Below are positions 27,801 through 36,931 of a DNA stretch of 62,058 nucleotides, piece after piece. The notes under the pieces are model-generated. The model did no database searches. It saw only the letters and a list, made by a program, of their open reading frames with translations, and was not told the origin of the DNA. Position 1 is the stretch's first letter; every line of letters starts with the position of its first letter. Source of the DNA: a virus; IMG/VR virus record IMGVR_UViG_3300023170_004698, positions 1-62,058 of that record; one strand, written 5' to 3'. The position numbers were made by a program, and so were the translations under genes.

Positions 27801-28197
27801 CTCCTTCGTTGTGGTCGCGAATATGCTCCCATGTAATTCTGGGGGTCTTTTTGCCCATATACCCGGCTACCTGATTTTGGAAAGCAAGATAGTTGAGCGT
27901 CAATATATTCTCATAACCTTTTTCATTTTGGGCAAGCAAAACTAAGTGATGGCTTTTCTTTGCCTCTAGATCATCAGCAAAGTAAGCCTCCATACCAGGG
28001 ATCAGCTTTACGCCAGTTTCCTGTGATGCAAGATAAGCGTCATACATTGCAGTCATAGTACCGTGATCTGTAACGGCTACGGCTGGATGATCGACTTCTT
28101 TGGCTCTTACAAATAAATCCTTTACATCATTCATCCCGTCTAGGGGACTTCCTAGCTCAGTATGATTATGCAAAGATATAAAAGGCCCTTTTGGCAT
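24826..28197 (-). CDS. dnaE: DNA polymerase III alpha subunit (DnaE type)
   Basis: Replicative C-family polymerase, 1123 residues, close to the bacterial length. Seen: PHP domain at the N-terminus (SLHNHTELGSPLDGM, AVTDHGTM), the palm block GPARGSSAGSLVAYLTG, catalytic aspartates in FPDIDTDFSDP (about 430-436), the third aspartate in IKMDLLGLKTLTVID (about 581), and a fingers/HhH region with NKSHSISYSHISFYTA and GLSAIKGVGEKAIESI. A C-terminal OB-like region follows. There is no inserted exonuclease, so proofreading would come from the PHP domain or a host protein. It begins 27 bases after a strong terminator. Confidence 0.95.
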   Translation of the reverse strand: MPKGPFISLHNHTELGSPLDGMNDVKDLFVRAKEVDHPAVAVTDHGTMTAMYDAYLASQETGVKLIPGMEAYFADDLEAKKSHHLVLLAQNEKGYENILTLNYLAFQNQVAGYMGKKTPRITWEHIRDHNEGVVALTACSNGLIAKTLITEQDEANALRYISMFKSIFGDRFFLELQPHALHAVGKNGKEVNQQKLNQSLLKISRDYDIPYVITCDAHYRDKEHAKYHDFMLAIKDKKAVDDPDRFRYGVQDMYLKTHEEIIDFFGRDVAELGMANTIKIMESCQEPSYIKPDGPRLPAFPVENQDDYSEFSSWKERSRSTIPEDQSYLRYKCIEGFKEKFSHLSEEDRDFYWDRVKMELSVLEDKNFSSYMLIVSDYINWAKQRMPVGPARGSSAGSLVAYLTGITGVDPIEYDLIFERFHNNQKKSFPDIDTDFSDPSLVKEYIKEKYGEDRVASISNWSTLSPKVVIKDVARSLRLGGDKTAAFKIANHITSIMPDAKTLEKAMGESDQFAAYMQKYPDLYEYGGKLQNLTRNWSVHAAGMVIGEEPLHKTVPLRIDDEGGVVTQWEKNRCETNGLIKMDLLGLKTLTVIDNTFRLIKSSTGKDVSIEDIDLNDQKVYAMLGRGETAGVFQLESSLTPFCIKLKPKCIEDISDINAIGRPSCLPEERKKYAKRRLGLEPTKYDHPKLERALKKTYGILVYEEQAMFIAQDCAGWDLNQADSLRKISKLKGKDPDLVLKTEANFVKDCMENSGMDYKTACLIWKRYIEPLGGYAFNKSHSISYSHISFYTAWLRCHYPTQFMCALLNSEDPNSDKAQEYLSECKSMGIRIVNPNVNDSIGNYKVLEDMVISTGLSAIKGVGEKAIESIVEMQPYTSFIEFVSKNNSRTVGKTVIQSLAKAGALDSFDLTRMDMHDNYQKYRSKAKNAIKKEVEKDILDAHPEIKKITKDIRDKLFGKFDIGPETDRFSDIISGLIYAVSDDEWDRKEILLYEREVLGRSISGSLHEVFSSFFSGGPFVTPLKEVEDQNSGARVKIEAIIKTKIKEFKIKNGKNVGRKFAKYLVEDVNGDTCGLTLWADDYDKYKMVLKEGLPIKAICKVNEYMGQKDLALSSLERVYGRNI

Positions 28198-28224
28198 TTA
28201 GCATTCTCCTTGATTTATATAAAA

Positions 28225-28252
28225 AATGGATGCAAATTTCTTTACACCCATT
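28225..28252 (-). terminator. Strong terminator with a GAAA tetraloop, after the 93-aa gene
   Basis: On the minus strand a 12-bp stem, AAUGGGUGUAAA with UUUGCAUCCAUU (two G-U pairs), closes a GAAA loop of the stable GNRA type and runs straight into UUUU. It ends the long transcript that begins at the promoter near 38508 and separates it from dnaE. A TATAAAT sequence just after it might act as a -10 for dnaE, but I see no -35. Confidence 0.9.
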
Positions 28253-28278
28253 GTAGTCACGGCGCTGAAAATGGCTAC

Positions 28279-28560
28279 TTATTCAGTAACCATATCCTGA
28301 ATATTGTCGTAAATTTCGTTAACAACATCCATATCAAGCTCCTGCTTCGCAGCACGAAGAGCTTGAGTAAGCTCCTTCTTGGGAAGGCTCTTGTTCTTAA
28401 TGAAATCTGCCGACCACTCGCGCCTTGCAGACTGCAGGTCCTTGATCTGAAGCTCGTAAACCATGTATTGTTTTACATACTCCTTAACATCATCCATTGA
28501 CCAAGTGGTGTTTTCGGTGCCGTCATCTGACTCGTTAAAAATTCTCAAAACTCCTGACAT
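28279..28560 (-). CDS. 93-aa helical protein, unknown function
   Basis: Starts MSGVLRIFNESDD and is otherwise one or two long charged helices (VKEYVKQYMVYELQIKDLQS, then LTQALRAAKQELDMDVVNEI). The spacing of the helices loosely resembles small dimeric nucleoid proteins of the GapR (DUF2312) type, but I cannot confirm it. It is the last gene of the long unit from 38483, directly before the terminator, and may be well expressed because nothing follows it. Confidence 0.65.
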   Translation of the reverse strand: MSGVLRIFNESDDGTENTTWSMDDVKEYVKQYMVYELQIKDLQSARREWSADFIKNKSLPKKELTQALRAAKQELDMDVVNEIYDNIQDMVTE

Positions 28561-28574
28561 TATTTTCTCCTATT

Positions 28575-31500
28575 TTATTTTATACTGTCGAGGAGGCGAA
28601 TTATTGCCTCGTCCTTAATTATAATCTCCTCGAAAATATCTGTCCTGTATTTTTCAGATTTTTTAATGAAGTTTTTGCAAATAATCCTGGAAGAAATTTT
28701 ATTAAACAAGGATGCAGAGTCAAATATCATGGCTTTCTTTGGATCATATATGCTGTAAACATCTTGGGTCACAAGACTTTCCTCATATTCTTCCATAAAT
28801 GATTCGATTGCATCAAATTTCTTGCTAAAGAATTTTTCAAGAGAATCGGAAAATCTATAAGTTCGGATGACTTTATCGCCTTTACCTTCTGGCTTCCTTG
28901 TTGAGACAAGGCTTTTCAAATCGCCTATATCAAGAATGTCTGATCCGGCTTCAAGGTCTCTTATTGAATCAAAATCTCTCTCACCCTTTCTTCTAAATAT
29001 AGGGCCATCTAAAACGAACTTTGGAATGCCAAATCCGGCCTCATTACCCTGGCGATCGCCGGAAACACTTATCGCCATAAATGGAGGAGTATAATGCCTC
29101 CACTCAGGTATTCTTACATCAAAGGAATTGGAAAATCTTGAAGCCGGGCTACCTACGCTCATGCTAATGCCAGATACCACGCCTGTTTCGTCATCCTTTA
29201 TGACCTCGACGGGGTTTGAATCATCTCTTGCCTCGCCCCATAGAGCGGACATTGAAATCTTTTTTCTGCGAACAAGAAGATCATAAGGATCTAGCAGATC
29301 GGCTCCAGCTAGAGGCTCTCCCTCAGACACGTAGCGCCTCTCTCCCCTATAGCCATTCATTAGCTCGGCTAATTTATCATAACCGTGCAGTGAAGCTATA
29401 AATTCCTTTGTTATATCAATGGCCTCGCTAATGCCACTATATTCATCAATTTCTACAGGTATAATGCTGCTGCCAGCGTATTCTGCTCCAAAGCAAGGGC
29501 TGGATATAAGCATATTTGCCAATACCGGGTTAATAAGAGGAACGTAAAGGCCGGTGTTGGTAGAGAATTTCTCGCCATCCCTCAGGGTTCTCGCCCCTGA
29601 CTCAAGAGCTATATAAAGCGGCAGACTTCTGTACTCATTCATTTTTGACTTTGCATATTTTGAAAAACTTTCTTTTGCACTTCTTTTACCGTCTAAATCT
29701 AGCTTATTATACTTTCTTTGGAATTCCTTGTACTCTTTGTCTATTTGAAGCAAAATATTAGCTGCAGCTTCTGGAGGATCCCTCATTAAGAGATCAGATA
29801 AGTTTATCTCCAGGACACCGCCGCCAGGTATTTGTATTTCAAACGGAATATCGGCAAGCGATACATTTACAGCATCTGTAGGAGCCTTTATTGATTCAAG
29901 TCTATCAAGCAAAATCGGTAGAGGAACCCCTATTCCGCAATTTGCGCCAGGAAGCGGCGGATAGGCCTTTTTTGACGGAGAGACTTGCCCATACTGGCCT
30001 ATATGAATTCCAGACTCAGTGTCTATACCCAGGGAGTCATTTCTGTATCCAGATATATTGCCTGCATCATCTGTGCTTATAAACGTGTTAGGATGATTTG
30101 CAATAGAAACTGCAGCATCCTCTGTTGCTTTTGCTCCAGGTATTTTTGAGCCTCTTCCGACGAATAGTCTCCATCCATTATTGTAAAATTCTTTATGCAA
30201 ATCAGAGAAGGCATCTGATTCGACCATCTGGCTTATTGCTAAAAACTTATCCAAATCGGCAGCATGTATCAATAGGGCATAATCATATGCGGCTATAAGC
30301 TCTCTGCTTATACCTAATATATAGTTCTTCTCTCTACGCCCCCCTTGACCCTTGATTATAATATCTTTTATTACATATATTGGCTTAGATAAGCCTCCGG
30401 AGAGAGCCTTGGGGCTTGGGGTTAGTATGGGGTGGGTTATTGAGGGTAGCAAAATATGAGAATTATCCGGCTCAGCAAAGTAGTTTGAGTATTTGCTGCT
30501 GCCACTAGGGGGTGCCAACGATACTTCAATATTTTTAACGTTAGCTATTACTCTATTTATAATTGATTCTGAGTAACTTTTTTCAGATGCAGTTGAGGCC
30601 TCTGACGCCAAAACTTCCTTGTAAACACTTTTTATATAATCTAAGGCTGCAGATTGGTAGTAGCCCGACCTACAAGCATATGCAGCACCATTATGAACTC
30701 TGCCAAGTTCTTTTATTGCAGATTTTTGCCCATCTACAACCGGAATTATATCATTAACAAGTTTTTTTATAAAAGGCCTAAAGTCATCCTCGGTATATCC
30801 GCGCCCTTCCTTGGTGCCAAATCTTTTTCGAACATCATCCGCGAGGCTTTCACAATCTGCCGATATACTGCTTTCTATTATATCATTAAGAAGAAGATTT
30901 TCAACAGTTATTGAAACTATTGTCTCTGGAGTCATCTCTCCATTTTCTGGGGCAAGACTGCCAAGTGGCTCATACCCTATGTATCTAACTGAATTTTTGC
31001 TAAAGAACTTATTATATATAGAAGATAGCTTTTCTGCAATATAAAATGCTGTAGCAGCAGTTACAATCTGCTTGCCTAGCCACACTTCAGTGATGTTCAT
31101 TACCATTGGGCCAACATTCCCTCCGGATAATTTGCCTATCTCCTTGGCCATATCTTTTACGAACTTTTTGCCCTCGGAGGCTTCTATGGTTTCGGAAGAT
31201 TGGTCGCTACCTTCAGGGATGTCGGACCTATCTACATAAAAAATATTTGAAAATGCACTTACGACATCTTCTATTTTTAATGAAAATAATCTGCTTCTAA
31301 TATCTTGAACTGACTGATCTACAAAAGCATTAACTCTATCGCCTGGCAGGGCATTCAAAATTCCGCTAACTATTAAGCGGTGCAAATAATCTTTAAATGC
31401 TCCTCTGATAGAGTAAATGAAAGCTCTAGCATCTCCTCCAACATCCTGTATTAGCTTCCGCCTGATATTACCTATGGAGTCCCCAACTATTTTTCTATAC

Positions 31501-34500
31501 TGATCGTCTTCATCGTATATCGCCTCAGATGCTCCAGATACAATCTTCGACACAAATCTTTCCAGGTTCTGATCGAAATCTGGTATTTCAATGTCTTCGC
31601 CCTTTACAACCTTCTTTTTGCCTATATCTGCGCCCCAAATCGTGGCGGTTTTAGCATTAGTTGCAGTGGAGGCAATCAAAAGCTCCTGTATTGATACAAT
31701 ATAGCTCTGCACTAAAGCCAGCATTAGAGCCTCATTCTTTTTGGATATTTCCTTCTGCACTTCTATAGCTTCAATAAGCTTTTCTGGATCTGCAGTAAGC
31801 CCCACAAGAGCTTCCTCCGCATTACTACCCTGAGCTTCAACTCTATCTAGGTGACTGGCGACTAATTTTTCTCCGGATTCGGACTTCCTGCCGACAACTA
31901 AGTTGTTCTTTATCCTTCCTGCTTCAGCGCCCTTAAGTAGAGCAGAACGAGATTGCCCCGAAACATTCGACTCAGTGCTATCAATAGGGCTACTTACAAG
32001 GGGAGAACTCATTGGATACATAGATAGAATCTTTCTGCCTACATCATATCTGAGGCTGCCCTTTGAGTCAGGATTTGGAAAATACACAGAACTAATTGGG
32101 TCTTGCCTAAAAATGAAATCTCTATAATCTGTAAGGCCTGCTTCAACCTCTTGCTCTGAGGCATACTTGATTGGAGCATTTTCCATTCTCAGTATAGCAC
32201 CAAGTTGGTTTTGCCCAGACTTGCCAAGTATATTCAGCTTCACAATATCCTTGACCTTCTCTTTTGTCAGAGGTATATCTATATATTTATTTGCAAAAGA
32301 TATTGAATCAGATATTTTAAAGTTGTGACCATGTACGCACTTCAATTCTATATCTTTTATAAAGCCGAAATAATCATCAAGATTTAATTGCTCACGCTTT
32401 GTCTTGGTAGTGCTAGTTGCCATTGCTTCTTTTAAGAGTAGCGATATTTTTTGTGACCTAGAAATTAAATCATCAGTTACAAGGTCGTCAAATGAAAAGT
32501 CTACACCTGATCCCTCTGGCCCAGATTCATTATACGCATGCTTTATCATTACAAATGGCAATACATCAGAAACATCTACACCCATTTGCATCATAGATTC
32601 TATGGTTCTGTTGTACTTTTCTGGATCATTTTCTATTAAATCTTTTATTTTTTCTGCGAAGTTAGCTCTATCAAACTGTGATATGCTAGTTTTTGCGCCA
32701 CAATAGAGGCTTAATATTTTTTTATCCTCATCAACCGCCTGCTCCACTGGGTGTCTGTAGCTCTGAATATCTTGAGCAGTGTCAGCAACTGGTATTGGCA
32801 TAGCCAAAAGTTTATACTTTTCAATGTTACGGCGTGCATCATCTGGGCTTTCAATCTCTATTTCTGAAGGACAAACAAATGATCTTGAAGAAAACCTGAA
32901 ACCACCTGACGCTTGACGGCTTGATAGCTCTAGCATTTTATCTCTTGCGGCTTGAGTCATTGATCCGCTTTTTACGGCATCATCAAGGTAGAGGCTAAGG
33001 CCTGAAATCACCTGATTTCCCTCAGAAAGGCCGCAAGAGAAGGGGCTTGAAATTTCTTCTGATTCAACCGTATCTCCGCTCAAAATTGCGATTGCTTCGT
33101 TGCGGCTAGCCTCGCTAGATACTTCATTCGGTATATTCGCAGCATAATCTGATAGAGCGCTAATTAGTTCAGACTCTAAGTCGGCCGGGCTAGATAAAGC
33201 TATTTCATTTGCTATCTCATTTATATCATTGATGTACTTTTGGTGAATTTCATTATTTTTATCAAGCCCTAACGCTTTTATGAATACTGTTAAACTTTCT
33301 CTTATGTTTATAATTGATCCTTTCCCGGTACTTTGATCAAACTTTAGTGCTGCAGGATCTACCTCGGGTCCGAATGGACACCTGATCCTTGATGTTGCAA
33401 TAAGTGATGATGGAGTGGATAGTTTTTTGCCACCCATTCTTTTTAAGACAAAAGCCTTTCGCTTTAATGCCTCTATATGCCTAAAATAATCTCCACTGCT
33501 CCAATCTTCTTCTATCTGCTCCCAGGTTTTTGGGGCCGAAATATTTCTAACTCTTTGCCCTAATTTTTCCGCCAACTCTTCAAGCTCTAGAACCTCTTCT
33601 TCGCTAAGATCAAATGGTCCCGCATTAATTAGCTCATCAAAAGTTATAACTCCTCCGCCACCAGCGGGAGTTCTGGTTAGAGAGTAGGTATCGATTTTTA
33701 TTTTGCTTATAGGATCTTTGGCTTTTCGGCCTTGCTCATCAGAATCTTCGCCCCCGAAGCCTTCCATCCTCTTTTTTGTGTCATATTTTCTATAGACTTC
33801 TTTGTTACAAACCGGACACTTATTTAAGTACCTTTTTATTTCAGTTTTAACAAACATACCATTCTTTAGCTTAAGGAAAAGAAAAGAACTTCCTATGTCA
33901 AATGCTATTTCGGAAACATTAGTATTTATAGGGCTGCTAATGTCTAGCGATAAGTCCAGTATTTTTCTTGAAATCTCAGAGTTTATAATTTTCTCAAAGC
34001 CTTCGCTAAATCCATCTCGTTGATATTTTACTTCGGACCTTTCCTTCTCTAAAAGTAACTCATATCTTCTTTCAAAAACATTGTTCCTTAGTCCTGGCCT
34101 AATTATGTTTACTATTGCGTTTACGAAGCGATCGCCCAACCCTCTATCTTTTAGCAGCATAAACTGATCAGCAAATCTCTCGTCTTCAACTACTGAATTT
34201 TTGTCTATATAAAAATTGGTTATCAGGCATCTGCTTATAATAGCATCTAAAGATGCCTTTTCATAGCCTGCATAGTTTGTCCTTAAATATCTTACAACTT
34301 GATTATCTCTAGATTTTATTGATGCAAAAAAGTAATCAATTTTCTTTATAAGAAATCTTCTATATACATTTATTTTTTTAGCAATATCAGCATCAATTAT
34401 ATCGGAATCCGACAAATCAGGAATATCATAGATTCGATTAGATGACTCAATTATAGATGCAACTTCTTCGTCTAGGACTCTTTTAATTGCAGCTATTTTG

Positions 34501-35633
34501 GTATCATCCACCTCAAGAAGAAAAGACTCAGAATCAGAACCAGGTATTTCAGTTATACCTATGGCATCTTCCATATTTTTGAATTTTCCAAAAAATATAG
34601 ATCCATCAAAGTCAAGAAAGCTGCTGCTGCCTATTCTCTCATAAAAAGAGCCAGGATCGTTAGAGTTCGGGATAGATCGATATAACTCTCTTGATTCTTT
34701 TTTTGGATCAATGCCTACGGCAGATTTATACTTATCTACACTTGATACCGCAAACTCTGTGTTGGGCGTAGACTTTGGAATAATCTTCTTATTCTTTGGA
34801 GCAAAGATTGAAGCATAAACTTCACTGTCGGAAGCTTCGAAATATCCTTTGATAATCTCAGAGTCTCTTTCTGATGTTATATAAACTGTTTCATCTAAAG
34901 AATTTGAAAAATCTAAAGATATTTCTGGCTCAGCTTCTACGGGCGACTCTTCCTCGGCTTCTTCCACTGGCGCCTCTTCAGAGACAGGCTCCTCGTAAAT
35001 AATGGCCTCTTCTTGTGGCTCTGCAGGAGTGAATGAATCTTTATTTTTTAAATATACCTTCTGGAGTTTTCTAAACTTTTCAATTCCAGAAACAGATGAT
35101 AGATCTCTTATAAGTTCGTTAACCCCATCTGTTATTACTATCTCCAAATTTTCTTTATCGTAAGCGCTAAAGCTGTCAAAGTAATCTATGAGGCTTCCGC
35201 AAAACTCTCTAAGCTCATCTAGGTTTGACTCAAAGTTACCGCTTCTGTCAGCCTTAGTAGTTGCAACAGATGCTTCCATCTCCTCAGTTACAACGCTATC
35301 CAATCTATTTATTATGTCCCTGGAGGCATCTACAAGGTCAGACATATCCTGCAGGTTTTTTTGATTGCCATTTATAATGATAGATTTATCTTGAATAAAA
35401 TTATCTGGAAAAACAGATACAAACATGCTCTCCAGGCTTTCTTCATTAAAAGAGCCGTCGTCTTCGGGGATCTCGCTATAGTGGGACTCCTCCTGCTCAG
35501 TGGCCGAAGTTATTGCGGAAGCAACCGAAACTACGTCATTTATCTGCTTCATGTGACTTAAGGCTCTAACCTTTATCCATCGAACACTTCTGAGAATTCC
35601 GATTATCTTTTTTGCATCTTGCACGTTTTTCAT
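28575..35633 (-). CDS. Giant protein, 2352 aa, unknown function
   Basis: The longest gene in the window. Residues 1-200 are helical; 205-250 is a Pro/Glu-rich linker (EEPVSEEAPVEEAEEESPVE). A four-cysteine-like motif CPVC is near residue 605, RCPFGPEVDP near 750, and CVHGH near 1098, hinting at metal sites. The remainder alternates helical and strand-rich segments without recognised catalytic motifs; a Tyr/Gly/Pro-rich zone lies near 1800-1950. Its ATG overlaps the stop of the 433-residue gene. Both follow a sigma factor in one unit. It could be a virion component (tail or internal protein), or part of a transcription machine; I see no polymerase signature such as DFDGD. Confidence 0.75.
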   Translation of the reverse strand: MKNVQDAKKIIGILRSVRWIKVRALSHMKQINDVVSVASAITSATEQEESHYSEIPEDDGSFNEESLESMFVSVFPDNFIQDKSIIINGNQKNLQDMSDLVDASRDIINRLDSVVTEEMEASVATTKADRSGNFESNLDELREFCGSLIDYFDSFSAYDKENLEIVITDGVNELIRDLSSVSGIEKFRKLQKVYLKNKDSFTPAEPQEEAIIYEEPVSEEAPVEEAEEESPVEAEPEISLDFSNSLDETVYITSERDSEIIKGYFEASDSEVYASIFAPKNKKIIPKSTPNTEFAVSSVDKYKSAVGIDPKKESRELYRSIPNSNDPGSFYERIGSSSFLDFDGSIFFGKFKNMEDAIGITEIPGSDSESFLLEVDDTKIAAIKRVLDEEVASIIESSNRIYDIPDLSDSDIIDADIAKKINVYRRFLIKKIDYFFASIKSRDNQVVRYLRTNYAGYEKASLDAIISRCLITNFYIDKNSVVEDERFADQFMLLKDRGLGDRFVNAIVNIIRPGLRNNVFERRYELLLEKERSEVKYQRDGFSEGFEKIINSEISRKILDLSLDISSPINTNVSEIAFDIGSSFLFLKLKNGMFVKTEIKRYLNKCPVCNKEVYRKYDTKKRMEGFGGEDSDEQGRKAKDPISKIKIDTYSLTRTPAGGGGVITFDELINAGPFDLSEEEVLELEELAEKLGQRVRNISAPKTWEQIEEDWSSGDYFRHIEALKRKAFVLKRMGGKKLSTPSSLIATSRIRCPFGPEVDPAALKFDQSTGKGSIINIRESLTVFIKALGLDKNNEIHQKYINDINEIANEIALSSPADLESELISALSDYAANIPNEVSSEASRNEAIAILSGDTVESEEISSPFSCGLSEGNQVISGLSLYLDDAVKSGSMTQAARDKMLELSSRQASGGFRFSSRSFVCPSEIEIESPDDARRNIEKYKLLAMPIPVADTAQDIQSYRHPVEQAVDEDKKILSLYCGAKTSISQFDRANFAEKIKDLIENDPEKYNRTIESMMQMGVDVSDVLPFVMIKHAYNESGPEGSGVDFSFDDLVTDDLISRSQKISLLLKEAMATSTTKTKREQLNLDDYFGFIKDIELKCVHGHNFKISDSISFANKYIDIPLTKEKVKDIVKLNILGKSGQNQLGAILRMENAPIKYASEQEVEAGLTDYRDFIFRQDPISSVYFPNPDSKGSLRYDVGRKILSMYPMSSPLVSSPIDSTESNVSGQSRSALLKGAEAGRIKNNLVVGRKSESGEKLVASHLDRVEAQGSNAEEALVGLTADPEKLIEAIEVQKEISKKNEALMLALVQSYIVSIQELLIASTATNAKTATIWGADIGKKKVVKGEDIEIPDFDQNLERFVSKIVSGASEAIYDEDDQYRKIVGDSIGNIRRKLIQDVGGDARAFIYSIRGAFKDYLHRLIVSGILNALPGDRVNAFVDQSVQDIRSRLFSLKIEDVVSAFSNIFYVDRSDIPEGSDQSSETIEASEGKKFVKDMAKEIGKLSGGNVGPMVMNITEVWLGKQIVTAATAFYIAEKLSSIYNKFFSKNSVRYIGYEPLGSLAPENGEMTPETIVSITVENLLLNDIIESSISADCESLADDVRKRFGTKEGRGYTEDDFRPFIKKLVNDIIPVVDGQKSAIKELGRVHNGAAYACRSGYYQSAALDYIKSVYKEVLASEASTASEKSYSESIINRVIANVKNIEVSLAPPSGSSKYSNYFAEPDNSHILLPSITHPILTPSPKALSGGLSKPIYVIKDIIIKGQGGRREKNYILGISRELIAAYDYALLIHAADLDKFLAISQMVESDAFSDLHKEFYNNGWRLFVGRGSKIPGAKATEDAAVSIANHPNTFISTDDAGNISGYRNDSLGIDTESGIHIGQYGQVSPSKKAYPPLPGANCGIGVPLPILLDRLESIKAPTDAVNVSLADIPFEIQIPGGGVLEINLSDLLMRDPPEAAANILLQIDKEYKEFQRKYNKLDLDGKRSAKESFSKYAKSKMNEYRSLPLYIALESGARTLRDGEKFSTNTGLYVPLINPVLANMLISSPCFGAEYAGSSIIPVEIDEYSGISEAIDITKEFIASLHGYDKLAELMNGYRGERRYVSEGEPLAGADLLDPYDLLVRRKKISMSALWGEARDDSNPVEVIKDDETGVVSGISMSVGSPASRFSNSFDVRIPEWRHYTPPFMAISVSGDRQGNEAGFGIPKFVLDGPIFRRKGERDFDSIRDLEAGSDILDIGDLKSLVSTRKPEGKGDKVIRTYRFSDSLEKFFSKKFDAIESFMEEYEESLVTQDVYSIYDPKKAMIFDSASLFNKISSRIICKNFIKKSEKYRTDIFEEIIIKDEAIIRLLDSIK

Positions 35634-36931
35634 TTGGTTATGCTCCCAATAATCCCTTTTATTTTATCTACTCTAGATTCCTGGTCATTACCAGATGGTT
35701 TCTTGACAAAGAATTGGTTATTATATTCTTCTTTTAACTCTTTTATTAGTAATTCTATATATTTTTTTGCTTCACTGATTTTTTCAGCTTCAGATCTTGT
35801 TGCTGCAATTAGTATCTTACTTTTATCTGAATCTATTTTTATGCTGTTATTTGACAAATTAATAGAGCTTATGGTTTCTTGATTTAAAGAATCTGCAACA
35901 TGAATAGAGTCTTGCTCTACGCCAAATAGTCTGCAAATTTCTAACTCAAGATCTTCATCAAGGTGGGTGGAAATTATTTTCCAGGCCGGCACTGTAGATA
36001 TAGCTTTCTTGTAAAGACCATCATCGTCCTTCAGGTTAAAAAAGCTCCGCTCAATAATTGCGTCAAGACAAACTTCTCGATCAGAATACAGAGTCCTGTA
36101 AAGAATCTCTGTTGTTTCATTTCCAACTCTATTCATTGGAGTAACTATGCCCCAGCCTCTCTGTGTAGACTTCTTAGAAATGGGCCGGCCAGTCTTAGAG
36201 AAAAACCCCTCGCCGTCTTTTAGTAGTCTTTTTAGCGATAATTGATCATCTGAAAATTTATCAAATATATCTACGATGGGGTAGATCGATAACATAAACT
36301 CATTATTATCGACAGATTTTGTAAGAGCATAGGCTTGCTCTATTGAGTCATTATAAAATTTAAATATATGATTTAATGCATCATCATAGAATGAATCAAC
36401 TTTATTTTTGAGATTCATAAAGTTTGATTTTGACATTTCTTTAGAGATTTTGCTTTCAAATCTTTTTGCCTCAACAAGCATGTGCCGAGATAAGCAGCAA
36501 ATCATTATTTTAATTCTAGCTTTTGCTTTTTCAAAAATTGCACCGTTATTTTTTTTAGCCAAATACTCTGCATATTTATCTATATTATTTGATAATATCT
36601 CAACATTGAGCAGCTTTTTGTGGACATCTCTTAAGTAATAAATCTTTTTATAGAGATTGCTTATCTGAGATAAAGCAACAAAGTTGTTATCAGGCTGTAT
36701 AGAAAACTTATAATTAAATGATGGACGATCTATCTTAAATAGCGTTAGTGCATCGCGAGCCTCTTCGATAGAAGAAAAATAAATTTCTTCAAATGCAAAC
36801 GCAATATACGCCTCTTCTTTTGCTATAAGTCTATCCTTATAGGCAGTGCTTTTTGAAGCACGCAAAAGAGATAGCTTATATTCAGCTATCTCTTTTTCAT
36901 TTTTAATAAATTTTAGTATTTTATCATTCAT
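35630..36931 (-). CDS. 433-aa helical protein upstream of the giant gene, unknown function
   Basis: Mostly helical and rich in Lys, Glu, Ile and Asn (YLAKKNNGAIFEKAKARIKI), with one compact region near residues 240-300 (KTGRPISKKSTQRGWGIVTP). It overlaps the sigma gene by eight bases and the giant gene by four, so all three are probably translated together and may work together. No known domain and no membrane segment. Confidence 0.7.
   Translation of the reverse strand: MNDKILKFIKNEKEIAEYKLSLLRASKSTAYKDRLIAKEEAYIAFAFEEIYFSSIEEARDALTLFKIDRPSFNYKFSIQPDNNFVALSQISNLYKKIYYLRDVHKKLLNVEILSNNIDKYAEYLAKKNNGAIFEKAKARIKIMICCLSRHMLVEAKRFESKISKEMSKSNFMNLKNKVDSFYDDALNHIFKFYNDSIEQAYALTKSVDNNEFMLSIYPIVDIFDKFSDDQLSLKRLLKDGEGFFSKTGRPISKKSTQRGWGIVTPMNRVGNETTEILYRTLYSDREVCLDAIIERSFFNLKDDDGLYKKAISTVPAWKIISTHLDEDLELEICRLFGVEQDSIHVADSLNQETISSINLSNNSIKIDSDKSKILIAATRSEAEKISEAKKYIELLIKELKEEYNNQFFVKKPSGNDQESRVDKIKGIIGSITK

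Noticed and set aside
28575-35633. Giant protein as a virion RNA polymerase
   Set aside because: Its size and neighbouring sigma gene suggested this, but I could not find the catalytic aspartate motif of multisubunit polymerases (DFDGD-type) or single-subunit polymerase motifs in its sequence.
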